DNA of 32,697 bases from an uncultured Sutterella sp. (GTDB taxonomy: Bacteria > Pseudomonadota > Gammaproteobacteria > Burkholderiales > Burkholderiaceae_F): assembly GCA_905198475.1 (NCBI GenBank), contig CAJKCQ010000020.1:1-32697 (forward strand), given 5' to 3'. Positions 22,532-31,166 of the stretch are shown one piece after another (position 1 is the stretch's first letter; each line of letters opens with the position of its first letter). A program made the position numbers and the translations under genes. The notes below the pieces were generated by a model. That model had not been told where the DNA came from. It saw only the letters and a program-made list of their open reading frames with translations, and made no database searches.

Positions 22532-23839
22532 TTACTGCAGGATCGGACCCCAAGCCGGTTCGCGGATGTCGCCTTCGCCCGAAAGCCGGGTGGTGAGGCG
22601 CGCGTCCGCCGAGCAGGTGCCGAGCACGCCGCGGCCGCTCACTTCCGTCGCGTAGACGATGAAGCGGCCGTTGGGCGCGAACGAGGGCGACTCGTCGCGG
22701 TCGGTGTTGGTGACGAGAAGGTCCTGACCGGTGGCAAGATCCATCACCGCCACGCGGAAGCTCGAGTCGATGCGCGAAATGTAGGCCATGCGCGCGCCGT
22801 CGGGGGAGACCGTCGGGCTGATCGCGTAGTTCGAGCCGAAGGTGACGCGCTCGGCGTGTCCGCCGGCGACGGGCTGGCGGTAGATCTGCGGCGTGCCGCC
22901 GCGGTCGCTCGTGAAGTAGATCCACGCACCGTCCTTCGTGAAGACGGGCTCGGTGTCGATGCCGTAGCTCTGCGTGAAGCGGCGCAGGCCCGACCCGTCG
23001 GCGTTGACGAGGTAGATCTGCGTGAGGCCGTCGCGGGAGAGCGCCACGGCGAGCTGCCGCCCGTCGGGCGACCAGGCCGGAGCGGAGTTGTTGCCGCGGA
23101 AAGCCGCGACCGCACGGCGCACGCCGCTGGCGAGCTCGTGCACGTAGACGATCGGCTTGCGACGCTCGAAGCTCACGTAGGCGAGCCGCCGGCCGTCGGG
23201 CGACCAGGCCGGAGAGATGATCGGTTCGGGCGACTGCAGGGCCGTTCTCGGCACGCCGCCGTCGCTGTCGGCCACCACGAGCTCGTAGCGGCGAGAGCCG
23301 AGCTGCGCGACGTAGGCGAGCTGCGAGGCGAACATCGGGCCTTCGCCCGTGAGCTTGGTGTAGATGCGGTCGGCGCACCGGTGCGCCGCCATGCGCAGCA
23401 GGTCCGTCGCGGCGCTGTAGCCCACCGAGTCGAGGAGTTCGCCCGAAACGGCGTCGAAGAAGAGGCAGCGCACGTCCCAGCGCGACTGCCCGAGGCTCTG
23501 CACCTGGCCGACCACGTAGATGGTCGCGCCCGCCTGCGCGGCCTGTGCGAGCCCTTCGGGCTTCTCGAGATTCTCATCGGCCTGAGCGGGCGGCGCATCG
23601 ACGAGACGGAAGGCGCCGGAGCGCACGAGGTCGGCGCCGATCACCTGCGCGGGATCAACGGGCGCGGCGGCCGCGCCCTTGAACGGACGGATGACGATCG
23701 GCAGCTGATTGGCGCCGACGCCGGTGATTTCAATGCGCAGATCCGCAAGCGCCGGACAGGCGGTGAACACGCCCGCGGCCATGCCGGCGCCGAGCAGCGC
23801 GCGGCGCGTGAGGCGCATGGATTCGCTCAAGTCTTTCAC
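22532..23839 (-). CDS. tolB: Tol-Pal system protein TolB
   Basis: A periplasmic protein linking Pal to TolA and used during cell-envelope constriction. The 435 residues include a signal peptide (1-32, ending PALA), an N-terminal alpha/beta domain (about 33-170), and a six-bladed beta-propeller with repeated AWSPDGRRLAYVS-like blades (about 190-430). The start is a GTG at 23839 with AGGGAG 7 bases upstream; an ATG at 23818 has a weaker site. The signal peptide contains TRRALLGAG (11-19), a twin-arginine-like motif, where E. coli TolB uses Sec. A candidate -10 box is at 23965-23960. The gene follows purH, not tolA. Confidence 0.95.
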   Translation of the reverse strand: MKDLSESMRLTRRALLGAGMAAGVFTACPALADLRIEITGVGANQLPIVIRPFKGAAAAPVDPAQVIGADLVRSGAFRLVDAPPAQADENLEKPEGLAQAAQAGATIYVVGQVQSLGQSRWDVRCLFFDAVSGELLDSVGYSAATDLLRMAAHRCADRIYTKLTGEGPMFASQLAYVAQLGSRRYELVVADSDGGVPRTALQSPEPIISPAWSPDGRRLAYVSFERRKPIVYVHELASGVRRAVAAFRGNNSAPAWSPDGRQLAVALSRDGLTQIYLVNADGSGLRRFTQSYGIDTEPVFTKDGAWIYFTSDRGGTPQIYRQPVAGGHAERVTFGSNYAISPTVSPDGARMAYISRIDSSFRVAVMDLATGQDLLVTNTDRDESPSFAPNGRFIVYATEVSGRGVLGTCSADARLTTRLSGEGDIREPAWGPILQ

Positions 23840-23959
23840 GGATTTCTCCCTGGGAGAATGAAACGGCAGCCCGCAATGTGCCGAAGGGCTCCGGCCGTCC
23901 GCGCTTCATGGGGGAGAAGCACAGTCGGGGAGCCCCGGGCGCCGCGGGCGCGTCGAACC

Positions 23960-23965
23960 AATATA
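23960..23965 (-). promoter_or_regulatory. Possible -10 box of tolB
   Basis: On the minus strand this reads TATATT inside a very GC-rich gap; no good -35 is seen. It would give the tolB-pal-cpoB group its own start, with a leader of about 115 bases. The 181-bp gap to purH has no clear terminator. Confidence 0.4.
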
Positions 23966-24020
23966 CGCGAACGCGCGGCCCGCGACGGGGCGGACCGCAC
24001 GAACGAAGTGCAACAGTCGA

Positions 24021-25574
24021 TTAGTGACGGAAGTGACGCTCGCCGGTGAAGACCATGGCGATGCCGCGCTCATTCGCCGCGTCGATCACCTCCTGGTCGC
24101 GGATCGAGCCGCCCGGCTGGATCACGGCGACCGCACCGGCGTCGACCACGACGTCGAGGCCATCGCGGAACGGGAAGAAGGCGTCCGAGGCGGCGACGCT
24201 GCCTTCGAGCGAGAGTCCGCCCTCCTCGGCCTTGATCGCGGCGATGCGCGCGGAGTCGACGCGGCTCATCTGGCCCGCGCCCACGCCGAGCGTCATGCCG
24301 TCGCGGGCGTAGACGATGGTGTTGGACTTCACGAAGCGCGCGCAGTTCCAGGCGAAGAGCAGATCGGTGATCTGCTGCGCGGTGGGCTCCTTCTTCGTGA
24401 CGCAGCGCAGATCCTTCTCGGTGGCGAGCTGGATGTCGGGCGTCTGCACGAGGATGCCGCCGCCGACGCGCTTGAAGTCGAAGTCGTTGTGCGCGCCGCC
24501 GAGGGCGATCTTCAGCAGGCGCAGGTTCTTCTTGGCCGAGAAGAGCTCGAGCGCGCCCTCATCGAATTCCGGCGCGATGATCACTTCGGCGAACTGGTGC
24601 GAAACGCGCTCGGCGCACTCGCGCGTCACCGGGCCGTTGAAGGCGATGATGCCGCCGAAGGCGGACTTGCTGTCCGTCTGGAAGGCCTTGGCATAGGCCT
24701 CCTCGCAGTTCGCGGCGACCGCGACGCCGCAGGGGTTGGCGTGCTTGATGATCACGCAGGCCGGAGCGGTGAAGGAGCGCACGCACTCCCAGGCCGCGTC
24801 GCTGTCGGCGATGTTGTTGTAGGAGAGCTCCTTGCCCTGGAGCTGCTCGTAGCCGGCGAGCAGGCCCGGCGCGACCACGGTCTCGCGGTAGAAGGCCCCC
24901 TGCTGGTGGGGATTTTCGCCGTAGCGCAGATCCTGCACCTTCTCCCACTGGCGCGTGAGGACGGCGGGGAACTTCTGCGGACGGTTCTCGGCGTCGAGGC
25001 TCGTGAGGTAGTTGGTGATCATGCCGTCGTAGCGGGCGGTGTGGGCGAAGACCTTCTTCGCGAGCGCGAAGCGCGTGGCGGGCGTGACCTCACCCTCGGC
25101 GCGGAGCTCGGCGAGGACCGTCTCGTAGTCGGCGGGGTCCACCACGACCGCGACGGACTCGCAGTTCTTCGCCGCGGCGCGGATCATCGTCGGGCCGCCG
25201 ATGTCGATGTTCTCAATGGCGTCCTCGAGCGTGCAGTCCGGGCGCGCGACAGTCTGTTCGAACGGATAGAGGTTCACGCAGACGATGTCGATCGGATCGA
25301 TGCCGTGCTCGGCGAGCGCGGCCATGTGCTCGGGCACCGTGCGGCGCGCGAGGATGCCCGCGTGGACCTTCGGGTTGAGCGTCTTCACGCGGCCGTCGAG
25401 CATTTCGGGGAAGCCCGTGTAGTCGGCCACTTCCTGGACTTCGACGCCCTCCTTGGCGAGGAGCTTCGCGGTGCCCCCGGTCGAGAGGATGTGGAAGCCT
25501 GCGGCGACGAGGCCGCGGGCGAACTCGACGATGCCCGTCTTGTCCGAAACGCTCAGAAGTGCTTGCTTGCGCAT
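24021..25574 (-). CDS. purH: Bifunctional AICAR transformylase/IMP cyclohydrolase PurH
   Basis: It catalyses the last two steps of de novo IMP synthesis in the cytosol. The 517 residues comprise an MGS-like cyclohydrolase domain (1-145; LSVSDKTGIVEFARGL, STGGTAKLL, and NLYPFEQTV) and the formyltransferase domain (about 200-517), with catalytic IIKHANPCGVA (275-285) and the SAFGGIIAFN stretch. The length is normal. The ATG at 25574 follows AAGGA. It starts 2 bp after the fis stop codon, so it is co-transcribed with dusB-fis. Confidence 0.97.
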   Translation of the reverse strand: MRKQALLSVSDKTGIVEFARGLVAAGFHILSTGGTAKLLAKEGVEVQEVADYTGFPEMLDGRVKTLNPKVHAGILARRTVPEHMAALAEHGIDPIDIVCVNLYPFEQTVARPDCTLEDAIENIDIGGPTMIRAAAKNCESVAVVVDPADYETVLAELRAEGEVTPATRFALAKKVFAHTARYDGMITNYLTSLDAENRPQKFPAVLTRQWEKVQDLRYGENPHQQGAFYRETVVAPGLLAGYEQLQGKELSYNNIADSDAAWECVRSFTAPACVIIKHANPCGVAVAANCEEAYAKAFQTDSKSAFGGIIAFNGPVTRECAERVSHQFAEVIIAPEFDEGALELFSAKKNLRLLKIALGGAHNDFDFKRVGGGILVQTPDIQLATEKDLRCVTKKEPTAQQITDLLFAWNCARFVKSNTIVYARDGMTLGVGAGQMSRVDSARIAAIKAEEGGLSLEGSVAASDAFFPFRDGLDVVVDAGAVAVIQPGGSIRDQEVIDAANERGIAMVFTGERHFRH

Positions 25575-25576
25575 GT

Positions 25577-25933
25577 CTACTTTTCCTTAAGTTTTGTGGA
25601 GGTCCGCCGCGCCGGGAGCATTCCATGGTCCTGGAGCTTCTTGCGCAGCGTATTCCGGTTAATGCCGAGTAGCTGGGCCGCCGCGCACTGGTTGTGGTGG
25701 CACATCGACATGGCGTATTCGATGAGCGGACGCTCCACGGCGTGCACGACGAGTTCGTAAAGGGGATGCGGGTCGCGGCCTTCGAGCCGCGCGAAATAGA
25801 GGTCGAGCTGACGGATGACGGCCGCTTCAAGGCCGTTTTGCTCGTCGTCCCCGGACGCGTCCGCGCGTCCGAGCGGGTCCTCCTCGAAGTGGAGGTTCTC
25901 GACGGCGGTTTCGGAAAGCTCCTTCAGGATCAT
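25577..25933 (-). CDS. fis: Fis-family DNA-binding protein
   Basis: A nucleoid-associated and regulatory DNA-bending protein. The 118 residues carry the Fis/NtrC-type helix-turn-helix near the end (about 82-104; AAAQLLGINRNTLRKKLQDH) preceded by the dimerisation helices LYELVVHAVERPLIEYAMSM. Compared with E. coli Fis (98 residues), the N-terminus is different and acidic, and 13 basic residues follow the helix-turn-helix. I chose the ATG at 25933. A TTG three codons earlier overlaps the dusB stop codon. The dusB-fis pair is the classical arrangement. Confidence 0.92.
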   Translation of the reverse strand: MILKELSETAVENLHFEEDPLGRADASGDDEQNGLEAAVIRQLDLYFARLEGRDPHPLYELVVHAVERPLIEYAMSMCHHNQCAAAQLLGINRNTLRKKLQDHGMLPARRTSTKLKEK

Positions 25934-25938
25934 CGGAG

Positions 25939-26967
25939 TCAAGACGCGGGGAAGTGTTGAGGTTCTGCGGCGGCGGCGCCCGTCCCGACCCCATGGGCCT
26001 CGAGGAAGGCGCGCACCCGGTCCGTCTGCGCTTGGGCGTCCTCTTCGGCGAGGAGCGCCGACAGGCGCGCCTCGGCCTCGGGCGTGGAAGCGAGCGGCTT
26101 CAGATAGTGGGCGAGATGCTTGCGGAAGAGGCGCATCGCCCGGCGGGCGTCATAGTAGTCGAAATGCTCCGCCCTGTGATCGAGAATCACCCGGAGAAGT
26201 CCCTCCGCGCTCGCCGCGGGCGGCGTGTAGGAGCGGCCCTCGAGCGCGGCGCGCATTTCGGCGAAGATCCAGGGGCGTCCCATGGCGGCCCGGCCGATCA
26301 TGAGGCCCGCGGCGCCCGTGTGCGCGAGGACGGCGAGCGCCTTGGGGCCGGAATCCACGTCGCCGTTGGCGACGACGGGGAGCGCGACGGCGCGGCGCAC
26401 CCGGGCGATGGTGTCGTACTCCGCCTCCCCCCTGAAGCCGTCCGCGCGCGTGCGTCCGTGCACCACGATCATCGCCGCGCCCGCAGCCTCGGCCATGCGG
26501 GCGAACTCCACGGCGTTGCGGTGCTCCCGGTCCCAGCCCGTGCGCATCTTGAGCGTGACGGGAATCTTCACGGCGCCCACGACCGCCTCGAGGATTTCGC
26601 GCGCGAGCGCGGGATCCTTCATGAGGGCGCTGCCGCATTCGCGCGAGAGCACCTTCTTGGCCGGGCACCCCATGTTGACGTCGACCACGTCCGCGCCGTC
26701 GGCTTCGGCCGCCCGGGCGGCCTCGGCCATCACGGCGGGGTCCGCGCCGAGGAGCTGCACGACCTTGAGGCCCCGTTCGCCGGGCTCGACCCAGCGGGTG
26801 CGGCTCTTCTGCCGCGCGCGCAGATCCTCCCGGCTCGCCGTCATCTCGGCGACCGCATAGTCCGCGCCGAAGCGCCGGCAGAGCGAGCGGAAGGGCAGAT
26901 CGGTGAAGCCCGCCATCGGGGCGAGCATCAGGGCGGGCGAGGCGAGCTCGTGCGGACCGATCCTCAT
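25939..26967 (-). CDS. dusB: tRNA-dihydrouridine synthase B
   Basis: A flavin enzyme reducing uridines in tRNA (U17 in E. coli for DusB). The 342-residue protein shows the family start LASPALMLAPMAGFTDLPFR (8-27), the catalytic cysteine in NMGCPAKKV (Cys101), LKMRTGW (138-144), VHGRTR (168-173), and the FMN-binding NGDVDS/GRAAMGRPWIF segments, then a helical tRNA-binding C-terminus. Its ATG overlaps the murU stop codon (ATGA), which suggests translational coupling. It is followed directly by fis. Confidence 0.93.
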   Translation of the reverse strand: MRIGPHELASPALMLAPMAGFTDLPFRSLCRRFGADYAVAEMTASREDLRARQKSRTRWVEPGERGLKVVQLLGADPAVMAEAARAAEADGADVVDVNMGCPAKKVLSRECGSALMKDPALAREILEAVVGAVKIPVTLKMRTGWDREHRNAVEFARMAEAAGAAMIVVHGRTRADGFRGEAEYDTIARVRRAVALPVVANGDVDSGPKALAVLAHTGAAGLMIGRAAMGRPWIFAEMRAALEGRSYTPPAASAEGLLRVILDHRAEHFDYYDARRAMRLFRKHLAHYLKPLASTPEAEARLSALLAEEDAQAQTDRVRAFLEAHGVGTGAAAAEPQHFPAS

Positions 26968-27674
26968 GACGCGCCTCCCTCGCCGAAGAGCGCCTCGGCG
27001 CGCCCGAACTCCTCGAGGGTGCCGACGTTGGCCCAGCGGCCGCGGAACACTTCGCCCGTGACGCGCCCGGCGTCGATCGCCCCGAACATCCAGGGAAAGA
27101 GCGGCGCACGCGCGTCGTCAAGCCCCTCGAAGAGCGCGGCGTCGTAGGCCGCGAGGCTCGAAAAGGTGAACTTCTCGGCGCCCGAGCGGACGATCCGACC
27201 GTTCTCGAGGCCGAAGTCGCCCTTGGCGTGGAAGGACGGGTTGGGAACGAGCACGAGGTGCGCGAGCCCGCCCGCGTGGGAGAGCCCCTCAGCGCGGGCG
27301 CGCAGCCCCGCGAAGTCGTAGTTGGTCGCGATGTCGCCCGCGGCGACGAGGAAGCGCTCTTCGCCCCCGCGGGTGAGGAGCGCAAGCGCCCGGACGATGC
27401 CGCCCCGCGTCTCGAGGGCGTCGGCCGTGCGGGTTCCCTCGACCGACCATTCGATCGAGACGCCCCAGCGCGAGCCGTCGCCGAGCTCGGCCATGAGGAT
27501 CCGCGCGCCGTGCGCGGCGTTCACGACGAATTCGACGATTCCGGCGCGCTTCAACGCCAGGATCTGCCGCACGATCAGCGCCTCGCCCGCGACGCGCACG
27601 AGGGGTTTCGGGGCGATCTGCGTGAGGGGCCGCAGGCGCCGGCCTTCGCCGGCGGCAAGAATGAGGGCGCGCAT
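26964..27674 (-). CDS. murU: N-acetylmuramate alpha-1-phosphate uridylyltransferase MurU
   Basis: In the cell-wall recycling shortcut of pseudomonads and relatives, MurU converts MurNAc-1-phosphate and UTP to UDP-MurNAc, bypassing MurA and thus fosfomycin. The 236-residue nucleotidyltransferase has LILAAGEGRRLRPLT (4-18), PKPL (22-25), LETRGGI (88-94) and the metal-binding aspartate in AAGDI (Asp114). The family is otherwise similar to sugar-phosphate nucleotidyltransferases, but the adjacent amgK makes MurU by far the best call. Its ATG at 27674 lies 14 bases after the amgK stop codon, with GAGG about 12 bases upstream. Confidence 0.88.
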   Translation of the reverse strand: MRALILAAGEGRRLRPLTQIAPKPLVRVAGEALIVRQILALKRAGIVEFVVNAAHGARILMAELGDGSRWGVSIEWSVEGTRTADALETRGGIVRALALLTRGGEERFLVAAGDIATNYDFAGLRARAEGLSHAGGLAHLVLVPNPSFHAKGDFGLENGRIVRSGAEKFTFSSLAAYDAALFEGLDDARAPLFPWMFGAIDAGRVTGEVFRGRWANVGTLEEFGRAEALFGEGGAS

Positions 27675-27688
27675 GCCGGTCTGTTACC

Positions 27689-28696
27689 TCAGAACGTGTA
27701 GCCCGCCTTCTCCGTGACGCCGGCGAGCTCGTCGAGCAGGTGCTTCAGGGGCGAGAGCTCGACGTAGCGGCCGGCCGTCTGGCGCGCGTAGTTCATGAAG
27801 CGCGGCGTGTCGGCGAGATACTTGGGCTTGCCGTCGCGGTAGTTGAGCCGCGCGAAGATGCCCATCACCTTCAGGTGGCGCTGGATGCCCATGAATTCAA
27901 CGCTGCGGTAGAAGGCGCCAAAGTCGGCCGGGACGGGGAGCCCCGCGCGGCGCGCCTTCTCCCAGTAGCGGATCGTCACGTCGAGGACGAAGGACTCGCT
28001 CCAGCTCACGAAGGCGTCGCGCAGCAGCGAGGCGATGTCGTAGGTGATCGGCCCGTAGAGCGCGTCCTGGAAGTCGATCACGCCCGGGAGCGGATCGCTC
28101 ATCATGAGGTTGCGCGGCATGAAGTCGCGGTGCACGTAGACCTGCGGGTCGGCGAGGTTGCTTTTGAGGATCGACTCGCAGGACATCCGCCACCACTTGA
28201 GGCGCTTCTCGTCCCACTCGACCCCGCAGTGGCGCTTCACGTACCACTCGGGGAAGAGCTCGAGCTCGCGCGTGAGGACCGCGCGGTCGTAGGGCGGGAG
28301 CACCCCGGGGCGCGAGGCCCGCTGCCAGGCGACGAGCGCCGTGGTCGCCGCGTCCATGAGCTTCGCGGCGTTCTCCTCGTTGATCACCTGCAGGAAGGTG
28401 TCGCGCCCGAGGTCGGAGATGAGGGCGAAGCCCTGCCCGACGTCGGCGGCGAACACCTCGGGAACGTTGAGGCCCGCCTCCTTCATGAGGCGGTCCACGA
28501 CGAGGTACTGCGGCAGGTTTTCGTGTTCGGGCGGCGCGTCCATGACGATCAGGTCGCCCCCGGCGGCGCGCTTCACGCGGAAGTAGCGCCGGAAGCCCGC
28601 GTCGGCGCTCGCCGGCTCGAGCGTGTCGGGATCGAATCCGAATGCGGCGCTCTGCGCGCCCAACCAGGCGCGCAGCGCCCCGTCGCGTTCAGTCAT
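27689..28696 (-). CDS. amgK: N-acetylmuramate/N-acetylglucosamine kinase AmgK
   Basis: A cytosolic kinase of the aminoglycoside phosphotransferase (APH) fold that phosphorylates MurNAc and GlcNAc at the anomeric position, feeding MurU. The 335-residue protein has FRRYFRV (35-41), a catalytic loop VHRDFMPRNL (188-197; Asp191, Asn196) and the metal site VIDFQDALYGP (206-216; Asp208). The ATG at 28696 has AAAGG about 10 bases upstream. It heads the minus-strand run amgK-murU-dusB-fis-purH and is divergent from lptD, the arrangement also known around amgK-murU in pseudomonads. Confidence 0.9.
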   Translation of the reverse strand: MTERDGALRAWLGAQSAAFGFDPDTLEPASADAGFRRYFRVKRAAGGDLIVMDAPPEHENLPQYLVVDRLMKEAGLNVPEVFAADVGQGFALISDLGRDTFLQVINEENAAKLMDAATTALVAWQRASRPGVLPPYDRAVLTRELELFPEWYVKRHCGVEWDEKRLKWWRMSCESILKSNLADPQVYVHRDFMPRNLMMSDPLPGVIDFQDALYGPITYDIASLLRDAFVSWSESFVLDVTIRYWEKARRAGLPVPADFGAFYRSVEFMGIQRHLKVMGIFARLNYRDGKPKYLADTPRFMNYARQTAGRYVELSPLKHLLDELAGVTEKAGYTF

Positions 28697-28764
28697 GGAG
28701 AAAAACCTTTTGAAGTGAAGGCCGAAGCCCCGGGCCCTGCGTAGGGCCGCAGCCTCAGGGCGCC

Positions 28765-28773
28765 TGATAAAAT
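28765..28773 (+). promoter_or_regulatory. Extended -10 promoter of lptD-surA
   Basis: TGATAAAAT combines the TGn extension with TAAAAT (5 of 6 to consensus). No good -35 is seen. The leader to the lptD ATG would be about 100 bases. A second AT-rich TATTTT (28841-28846) is a weaker candidate. Confidence 0.5.
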
Positions 28774-28877
28774 CCGAACACCGCGCCGAGCGCCGGAGAC
28801 AAAGCGGTCCGGAAATTCGGTGCTTTTCAAGAAAGTCGAATATTTTACAGGCCTCCCCGGAGACCCGTCAGCCTCAC

Positions 28878-31166
28878 ATGCATCTGCCTCCCGTCCGAGC
28901 CCTAGCGCTCAGCGTGGCCGCCGCGCTTGCCGCCCTCTGTGCAGCCGCGCGCGCAGACGCCGCCCCGGCCGCCTCCGGCGCCCTGCGGGTCGACCTCGAA
29001 TCCGTCTCCTCGCTCAGTCCCGACCGCGCGGAGGTGGGCGGAGAGGCCGCGAGCTTCGTTGCGGCCGAACGCATCGAGGGCAGCCCCGAAGACGTGCTGC
29101 ACCTCTCGGGCGACGCGGAGATCCGCCGAGCAGGCGCGGTGCTGCGCGCCGACTCGATCACCTACACGCAGCGCACCGACGAAGTCGAGGCGAAGGGCAA
29201 CGCCCGCCTCTCGCGCCAGGGCGCGAGCTTCTCGGGCCCGAGCATGAAGTTCCGCCTCACCTCGCGCCAGGGCTCGATGGACGAGGCCGAGTGGGAGTAC
29301 GCCCCGCGCAACCTGCGCGGCTGCGCGAAGAACGTGCGCTTCCTCTCGGGCGACCGCACGACCTTCGAGGACGTGACGATCTCCACGTGCAAACGCGACG
29401 ACGAGGCGTGGTACATCAGCTTGAACGACCTCGAGATCGACGAGTACGACCAGTCGGCCTCGGGCAACGGCGCCGTGCTCCACTTCCAGGGCGTTCCGAT
29501 CCTCGCCTCGCCCTGGTTCACCTTCCCGATCAGTCCGGAGCGGCGCTCCGGCCTCCTCACGCCCGTCTACGGCATGAGCTCCTCGCGCGGCGTCGATATT
29601 TCGGTGCCCTACTACTTCAACATCGCCCCGAACTACGACTACACCCTCACGCCGCGGGTGATGACCAAGCGCGGCGTGATGATCGGCAACGAAGCGCGCT
29701 TCAAGTACGACGCGTTTGAGACGACGGTCAACCTCGACTACCTCCCCAACGACCGGCTCTACGACGACAGCCGCTGGGGCACGCGCATCCGGACCAGCTA
29801 CCACCGCGGCAAGCTCGGCTTCAGCGCCGACTACAACCGCGTTTCGGACGACGACTACGTGACGGACTTCTCGGGGAGCATCCGCGAATCCTCCGAAACC
29901 GTGCTGCCGCAGGACTATCAGCTCACCTGGACGGACACCTACTGGAACGCGCAGCTGCGCGTGACGAAGAACCAGACGCTCAACATCACGGGCGTGCAGC
30001 AGGTGATTCCCTACGAGCGCGTGCCGCAGGCGACGGTGAACGGCTACGCCGCGGACTTCCACGGCTTTGAGCTCGCCTCCACCCTCGAGGCGACGCGCTT
30101 CACGCATCCCTCGCGCATCGGCGGCACACGCGTGGCGGCCTCGCAGTCGGTGAGCTACCCCTTCCGGGGCGCGGGCTGGTTCGTCGTGCCCAAGGCCGAA
30201 TTCCTCGGCGTCTGGTACGAGCTCTCGGACATAAACCGGAGCAAGTACTACCAGAACCGCACGCCGAGCCGCTTCACGCCGACCCTCACGCTCGACGCGG
30301 GGCTCGAATTCGAGCGCGACGCGCGCTTCCTCGGCCACGACGCCTACCAGACGCTCGAGCCGCGCATCTACTACGCCTACACGCCCTACCGCGACCAGAG
30401 CGACATTCCGATCTTCGACTCGACCGCGGCGGACCTCTCCTCCGCGACGCTCTTCACGCCGAACCTCTTCTCGGGCTACGACCGCGTCTCGGAGGCCAAC
30501 CAGCTCACGGCCGTGGTCTCCTCGCGCTGGATCGACAAGGAGAGCGGGCTTGAGCTCTTCCGCGCGAGCGTGGGCCAGCGCCAGTACTTCGGCGACCAGC
30601 GCGTGGACTTTCTCAACAAGGGCGACATGGAGGCCAACGTGCGCAGCGACCTCCTTGGGAGCATCGGCGCGCGCCTCACGCGGTCGCTCTACGCCTCGGC
30701 CAACACCCAGTACTCCTCGTCGCTCAACCGCATGGTGAACGTGAAGACGGGCCTCACCTGGAGCCCGAAGCGCATGTCCACCATGGGGCTCTACTACCGC
30801 TACAACTACGCGGCGAGCGAAACGTCCGAAGACAACATCAAGCAGGTCGACTTCCAGGTCCAGTGGCCGATCTGGAACCGCCTCTACGGCCTCTTCCGCT
30901 ACAACTATTCGCTGCACAAGAAGAAGCCCATCGAACTCATCGGCGGCTTTGAGTACCTCCACGACTGTTGGACGCTGCGCTTCGCCGCCCAGCGCTACAC
31001 GACCGCCTCGAACGAGCAGGAGTCCAACTTCTTCTTACAACTCGAGCTCAACGGGCTCGGTAGCATTGGCATCAATCCGCTTTCCGAACTGCGCCGCAAC
31101 ATCCGCGGCTATCAGACGACGGGGGCTCTGCCCACGACGTCGGGTCCCTACGACTTCTATGAATAA
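28878..31166 (+). CDS. lptD: LPS-assembly protein LptD
   Basis: LptD forms, with LptE, the outer-membrane pore that inserts lipopolysaccharide into the outer leaflet. The 762-residue precursor has a Sec signal peptide (about 1-28, ending AARADA), an OstA/LptA-like beta-jellyroll domain (about 45-165; GDAEIRRAGAVLRADSITYT), and a 26-strand-type barrel (about 200-760) rich in alternating aromatic strands, including the SPWFTFPISPERRSGLLTP landmark. The mature protein has only three cysteines (149, 171 and 697), where E. coli uses four. The ATG at 28878 has no good Shine-Dalgarno sequence. surA overlaps its end by 8 bp. Confidence 0.96.
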   Translation: MHLPPVRALALSVAAALAALCAAARADAAPAASGALRVDLESVSSLSPDRAEVGGEAASFVAAERIEGSPEDVLHLSGDAEIRRAGAVLRADSITYTQRTDEVEAKGNARLSRQGASFSGPSMKFRLTSRQGSMDEAEWEYAPRNLRGCAKNVRFLSGDRTTFEDVTISTCKRDDEAWYISLNDLEIDEYDQSASGNGAVLHFQGVPILASPWFTFPISPERRSGLLTPVYGMSSSRGVDISVPYYFNIAPNYDYTLTPRVMTKRGVMIGNEARFKYDAFETTVNLDYLPNDRLYDDSRWGTRIRTSYHRGKLGFSADYNRVSDDDYVTDFSGSIRESSETVLPQDYQLTWTDTYWNAQLRVTKNQTLNITGVQQVIPYERVPQATVNGYAADFHGFELASTLEATRFTHPSRIGGTRVAASQSVSYPFRGAGWFVVPKAEFLGVWYELSDINRSKYYQNRTPSRFTPTLTLDAGLEFERDARFLGHDAYQTLEPRIYYAYTPYRDQSDIPIFDSTAADLSSATLFTPNLFSGYDRVSEANQLTAVVSSRWIDKESGLELFRASVGQRQYFGDQRVDFLNKGDMEANVRSDLLGSIGARLTRSLYASANTQYSSSLNRMVNVKTGLTWSPKRMSTMGLYYRYNYAASETSEDNIKQVDFQVQWPIWNRLYGLFRYNYSLHKKKPIELIGGFEYLHDCWTLRFAAQRYTTASNEQESNFFLQLELNGLGSIGINPLSELRRNIRGYQTTGALPTTSGPYDFYE

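Noticed and set aside
28902..30962. A 686-codon open frame opposite lptD
   Set aside because: It is an antisense shadow of lptD with biased Val/Arg/Glu content and no domain.
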